Positions 7,829 through 10,519 of a DNA stretch of 10,519 bases are shown here, piece after piece. The translations under genes were made by a program, and so were the position numbers. Where the stretch lies: contig JBBHKE010003015.1 of NCBI GenBank assembly GCA_037447655.1, positions 60,787-71,305 on the forward strand, read 5' to 3'. The stretch comes from Zygnema cylindricum (lineage: Eukaryota; Streptophyta; Zygnematophyceae; Zygnematales; Zygnemataceae). Under the pieces are notes generated by a model. That model saw only the letters and a list, made by a program, of their open reading frames with translations, was not told the DNA's origin and did no database searches. Position 1 is the stretch's first letter. Each line of letters starts with the position of its first letter.

Positions 7829-8330
7829 AGCGTGACGCGATTTTTTCGTCTGCGGAAGTAATTTATGTGTCGGACAAAGCGGCAATACCTTTGTACGGTC
7901 GATCCTGCTACGATCTTGTCATTGTAAGTATGTTGATTCGTAAATAGCGTGGCTCGATTTCGTCGCGCGTGACGACGCTCGTTTTTTTCATTTAATTTTA
8001 AATGATATTTTTACGCCGGTTCGTTTTATTATAAAAGTTTATTTCGTTTCGTGCGTTATAATATTTCCGTACGAGACTTATATTACTTTCAGTTTCAATA
8101 GGTTTCGTTTCACTTTGCGTCTAAGGGTATGGTTACATCAGACGAAAAGTGAGGTTTAATACAGAATTTTGTACTAGCCCGTACCATGCCGTACTATATT
8201 TTCGTGAGTTTCTTGAAAACAACACTACAGAAAATAAGATTACGATTCTCCAAGTATTCGGGAGAAGACGTCGACCGTCCGATTACATTTTGGTCTTCAT
8301 CTTCGAAGCAATCGCTCCATACGCCTCTGA

Positions 8331-8367
8331 ATTGGTGAACCCACCTCGCGGAGGTGGGTTCACCAAT
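8331..8367. repeat. Near-perfect 37-bp palindrome inside H2
   Basis: ATTGGTGAACCCACCTC (8331-8347) and GAGGTGGGTTCACCAAT (8351-8367) are exact reverse complements around GCG. A 17-bp stem without mismatch is far more regular than anything else inside H2 and is not at its centre. It could be the fused ends of a small element that lost its interior, or a protein-binding site. I do not recognise it. Confidence 0.95.
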
Positions 8368-8724
8368 ACAGAACCAGTCAATTCGCTACACCTGGACGAT
8401 ACACACGTGCGTCGATGAAAAATGAAAATTTTCACACGCCCCCAAAGTCACGTTGCCTTCGGACAAGGTGACTGTAAAATCTTTGCCGAAAATAAATACG
8501 GTTTTTTCCTGAAAGTCAGCAGAGTGAAGGAGATCTTTGAGGTACATTGACGTGGTACACTTGCGAAGTACACGTACATAATACGTAAGTACGGATTTCC
8601 ATACGAAATTGGTCAGTTTGTAAATCTTAGACGATTTTAGAGATTTGGTCGTCGACTTACGTGGAATCACTCAAATCAGAACACGTATGTAAAAAATTAT
8701 TTACAGACGATACGCGATGTAACC

Positions 8725-8775
8725 GAGGCCTCTGTAATACAGAAATTTTGCTGTGTGTACTATTACACAGACCTC
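8725..8775. repeat. Subterminal hairpin in H2
   Basis: GAGGCCTCTGTAATA (8725-8739) pairs with TATTACACAGACCTC (8761-8775) with few mismatches. It lies within 70 bp of the right end. Subterminal repeats or hairpins are common in miniature elements and may aid transposase binding; that role is inferred. Confidence 0.6.
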
Positions 8776-9171
8776 CTGATGTAACCATACCCTAAGTTCA
8801 ATGTAACACTTAGACGATTCAATTTCAATTTTGCGGCTAAGTGCTCTCACCGTGGAGCTCACATAACGACAAAAAGTTACTGTCTGCAACCATTTTATTT
8901 ACATGTGGTCGCCACAGTTTTTTTACCGTAAACGCTCGCCGGTCGTGTGAATTGCTGATTTTATTATGACGGTCGACGTTTGCAAGCGCGGCAAAATTTT
9001 AAGCGGTTGAAACAATATTATGAAAGTCAAAGATGTCCAACCGATTGACCGTCAAATTTATACTCAGCGTTACTTTATTTGTACCAATGTGTACTTCAAA
9101 CGTACGTTTTTTGAAAAAATGACGTAAGTGACTGTGCGCAACCAAAACAGTCAGTGTCATGATCAATTCCC

Positions 9172-9179
9172 TAGAATTA
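9172..9179. repeat. Right target-site duplication TAGAATTA
   Basis: Same octamer, in the same orientation, as at 4367-4374, directly outside the right terminus CAATTCCC. See the left copy. Confidence 0.7.
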
Positions 9180-9442
9180 ACATTCAACGACTATTCAACA
9201 TGTGTAAGCACGCGACAGTTCACTTTCATTTCATACGCAGTTTTTCGCACGTGAACATGCCACCCGTTCACATTATATTACACAAAAACGTACGTCTGAA
9301 TATATGCGAACGTCTACGTCGCATACTCGACTACACGTTAATTGTAAGCGCAGTTTTATATGCAACCGACATATGTTCATCATAATTTCCGTACTATTTT
9401 GGATAACGAAGTACAACGTTGTACGAACAACAACCCTCCGTA
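9180..9442. other. CpG-rich unassigned DNA
   Basis: No gene or repeat was recognised. In 9241-9420 I counted 16 CpG with 41 C and 28 G in 180 bases, about 2.5 times expectation. A short plus-strand open frame (9128-9385) spans the element border and has no recognisable domain. Confidence 0.4.
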
Positions 9443-9608
9443 CACCACACTATTCATAAAATATGTATGGCAACACCATTTACGCTAATTCACAAGAACC
9501 GTAATTAACGTCACGGACAAAATAGAATCAGTCATTGTATTTCGGGTATCATTGTCAAAATTTTGGGGTGCCATATAGATTAAATGAGTCTAATAACGAT
9601 TCACGGTG
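9443..9608. mobile_element. Possible short relative of element M
   Basis: The right end TCTAATAACGATTCACGGTG resembles the right end of element M (GCTAATAACGATTGGCGGTG), followed by TA (9609-9610). The left side TA-CACCACACTATT (9441-9455) starts with the same CACC but does not match further, so the terminal repeats are only about 4 bp. It may be a decayed or different family with similar ends; coordinates are tentative. Confidence 0.3.
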
Positions 9609-9610
9609 TA

Positions 9611-10358
9611 CTGTATTGTAGCGCCCATTCGTCACACTATTTCAGGCAGCGCTCATTCGTCACGCGAAAAAACAGGAACCCTAAAAAAATGAGGTGGTAT
9701 CTGACATGGCGTCTGCAAAAAGTACAAAAGTTGTGTTGCACGATGACCTGGTACGCACGTACATGGTACGCAAATGTAGATTTTTGGTCGGTGTAAAAAT
9801 CATTGACGATTTTCAGTATCAATTCTATACCTACGTGGCGCCACAATTTCGGTAACACGTGGATATCCTGTAATGTTGGCCGTACGATTACAGAATGTCG
9901 TAATGGAACTTCACCCTTAATCTGTGCCGTTCGAACATTTTTTTTTCATTCGGTAGATTCAATGAGAGTGTTTTAGCAATATCGAACGGCTTTGTAATGC
10001 TCCACGTATGCAATATTCTGTTTGCGACAGAACGAACAACAATGATATTCTTTTAATGTCAGCTTAAACGGCCACGATCAACCAGCTGTCTGTTTTACAG
10101 ATTCATATGGTTTAGAACTTTAGATTCAGTACCACCGTTCACACTGATGAAAAGTACATCGAATCTTCATACTTTGTCATTTTGCTGTTGGGACTTCGTC
10201 CCTGCGTACAAACACCGACAATTTTAATTGTTCGGAAATGAAGTTAGCACCTCTTGTACGTTTACCGTACATGAACTGAGTACGGCAACGTTTAAAGGGT
10301 ACAAGACGGTGAAAATAGCAAAATGAAGAAGGCGAATATAGCTCCCACCTGGAACTAA
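9611..10358. other. Unassigned DNA between elements
   Basis: I see no gene, RNA gene or long repeat here. A short direct repeat, AGCGC(C/T)-CATTCGTCAC, occurs at about 9620 and 9648. A T-run lies at 9939-9947. CpG and TACG words stay frequent. The last bases before 10359 (ACTAA) form the left flank of the next H1 copy. Confidence 0.4.
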
Positions 10359-10519
10359 GGGTGTGTCCCCATGTACTTGTAACTTAGCGAAATTACTTTG
10401 TATTTTAGCGCGGATCCGGCGGACCCGGATTTCAAGTGTCTCTATGTGTTCATTCGAAATTATTACTTAAGTTTGTGACAATTGTATACGTCGACAACGC
10501 CCGTGACGGCTGTCACCGT
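10359..10519 (+). mobile_element. Second copy of H1, cut by the window end
   Basis: This begins with the same GGGTGTGTCCCCATGT terminus preceded by TAA (10356-10358). The first 53 bases are identical to 4700-4752, and similarity continues with scattered substitutions to the last base. Orientation is the same as in the copy at 4700-5479. The right terminus would be expected a little over 600 bp beyond the window if full length. The copy shows that H1 is a repeated family. Confidence 0.92.

Larger units (their letters stand above)
8125..8792 (+). mobile_element. PIF/Harbinger-like miniature element H2 (668 bp)
   Basis: The ends are a perfect 17-bp inverted repeat, GGGTATGGTTACATCAG, and the flanks are TAA (8122-8124 and 8793-8795). 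The left arm lacks the element and shows the single target trinucleotide at 5497-5499. End structure and duplication are those of PIF/Harbinger, but the terminal sequence differs from H1 after the first four bases, so it is a separate family. No transposase is present; open frames of up to about 90 residues across it have no recognised motif. It carries a 37-bp near-perfect palindrome (8331-8367) and a subterminal hairpin (8725-8775). Confidence 0.9.
4375..9171. mobile_element. Composite foldback DNA transposon
   Basis: This 4.8-kb element has long terminal inverted repeats. Left arm 4375-5792 matches the reverse complement of right arm 7829-9171 once a later insertion is removed from each arm. 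The ends are GGGAATTGATCAT...ATGATCAATTCCC, flanked by TAGAATTA on both sides. An 8-bp duplication is typical of the hAT superfamily, though the GGG end is not the usual CA/TA-GGG hAT end, so a Mutator-like foldback remains possible. Removing the four nested insertions (780, 668, 539 and 508 bp) leaves about 2.3 kb of original element. No transposase-like frame is present, so it is non-autonomous. The palindrome centre lies near 6.8 kb. Confidence 0.75.
7829..9171 (-). repeat. Right arm of the foldback element
   Basis: This is the reverse complement of the left arm, in two blocks (7829-8124 and 8793-9171) split by the 668-bp element H2. It retains the empty site of H1 at TTA 8810-8812. It contains 28 bp (8898-8925) missing from the left arm; the extra stretch is bordered by TTTTA on both sides, as expected for a microhomology deletion in the left arm. 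A short direct repeat, TGTAAGTATGYTGATTCGTAA, occurs at 7807 and 7924, about 117 bp apart. Confidence 0.92.

Noticed and set aside
8149-8418. 89-residue plus-strand frame in H2 containing NPPRGGGF
   Set aside because: That motif is a translation of the 37-bp palindrome; the rest has no recognisable domain and the frame lies wholly within a miniature element.
4620-8889. Conserved peptide starting MQTVTFCRYVSSTVRALSRK on the plus strand at 4620 and the minus strand at 8889
   Set aside because: The similarity comes from the inverted DNA arms. The frames diverge where H1 is inserted and no start context, length or domain supports a protein.

Overview
The window looks like intergenic, transposon-rich nuclear DNA of a land plant. 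The signs are a Ty1/copia gag-pol relic, a (TA)n microsatellite, G-box/TATA promoter words, Tourist/PIF-type and TA-duplicating miniature elements, and no intact protein-coding gene. The species cannot be named from the sequence. All open frames outside the copia relic look like shadows of repeats or low-complexity DNA.

Left part (1-4000). A minus-strand Ty1/copia gag-protease-pre-integrase relic runs from 1870 down to about 257. It stays in one reading frame but carries several nonsense codons. Upstream of it is unassigned DNA, then a plus-strand TATA/poly(A) signal cluster that resembles an LTR promoter (2307-2481). A (TA)n tract (2558-2658), small foldback sequences (2741-2897), an unassigned stretch, and about 500 bp of strongly purine-biased plus strand (3257-3770) follow.

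Right part (4000-10519). Base usage changes: CpG is about 2.5 times its expected frequency in a hand-counted sample, against about 0.6 in the left part. The main object is a nested foldback transposon complex at 4375-9171. Long inverted arms (about 640 bp when later insertions are removed) end in GGGAATTGATCAT and are flanked by the 8-bp direct repeat TAGAATTA. Four later insertions lie inside it. A 780-bp PIF/Harbinger-like element is in the left arm, and a different 668-bp PIF/Harbinger-like element is in the right arm. Two copies of a TA-flanked Tc1/mariner-like miniature element (539 and 508 bp) are in the core, one of them splitting a tandem array of about 62 bp.

Each arm keeps the uninterrupted target site of the element that hit the other arm, so boundaries and target duplications can be read without outside data. 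A second, truncated copy of the 780-bp element starts at 10359 and leaves the window. None of these DNA elements encodes a recognisable transposase here, so all would depend on enzymes supplied from elsewhere.
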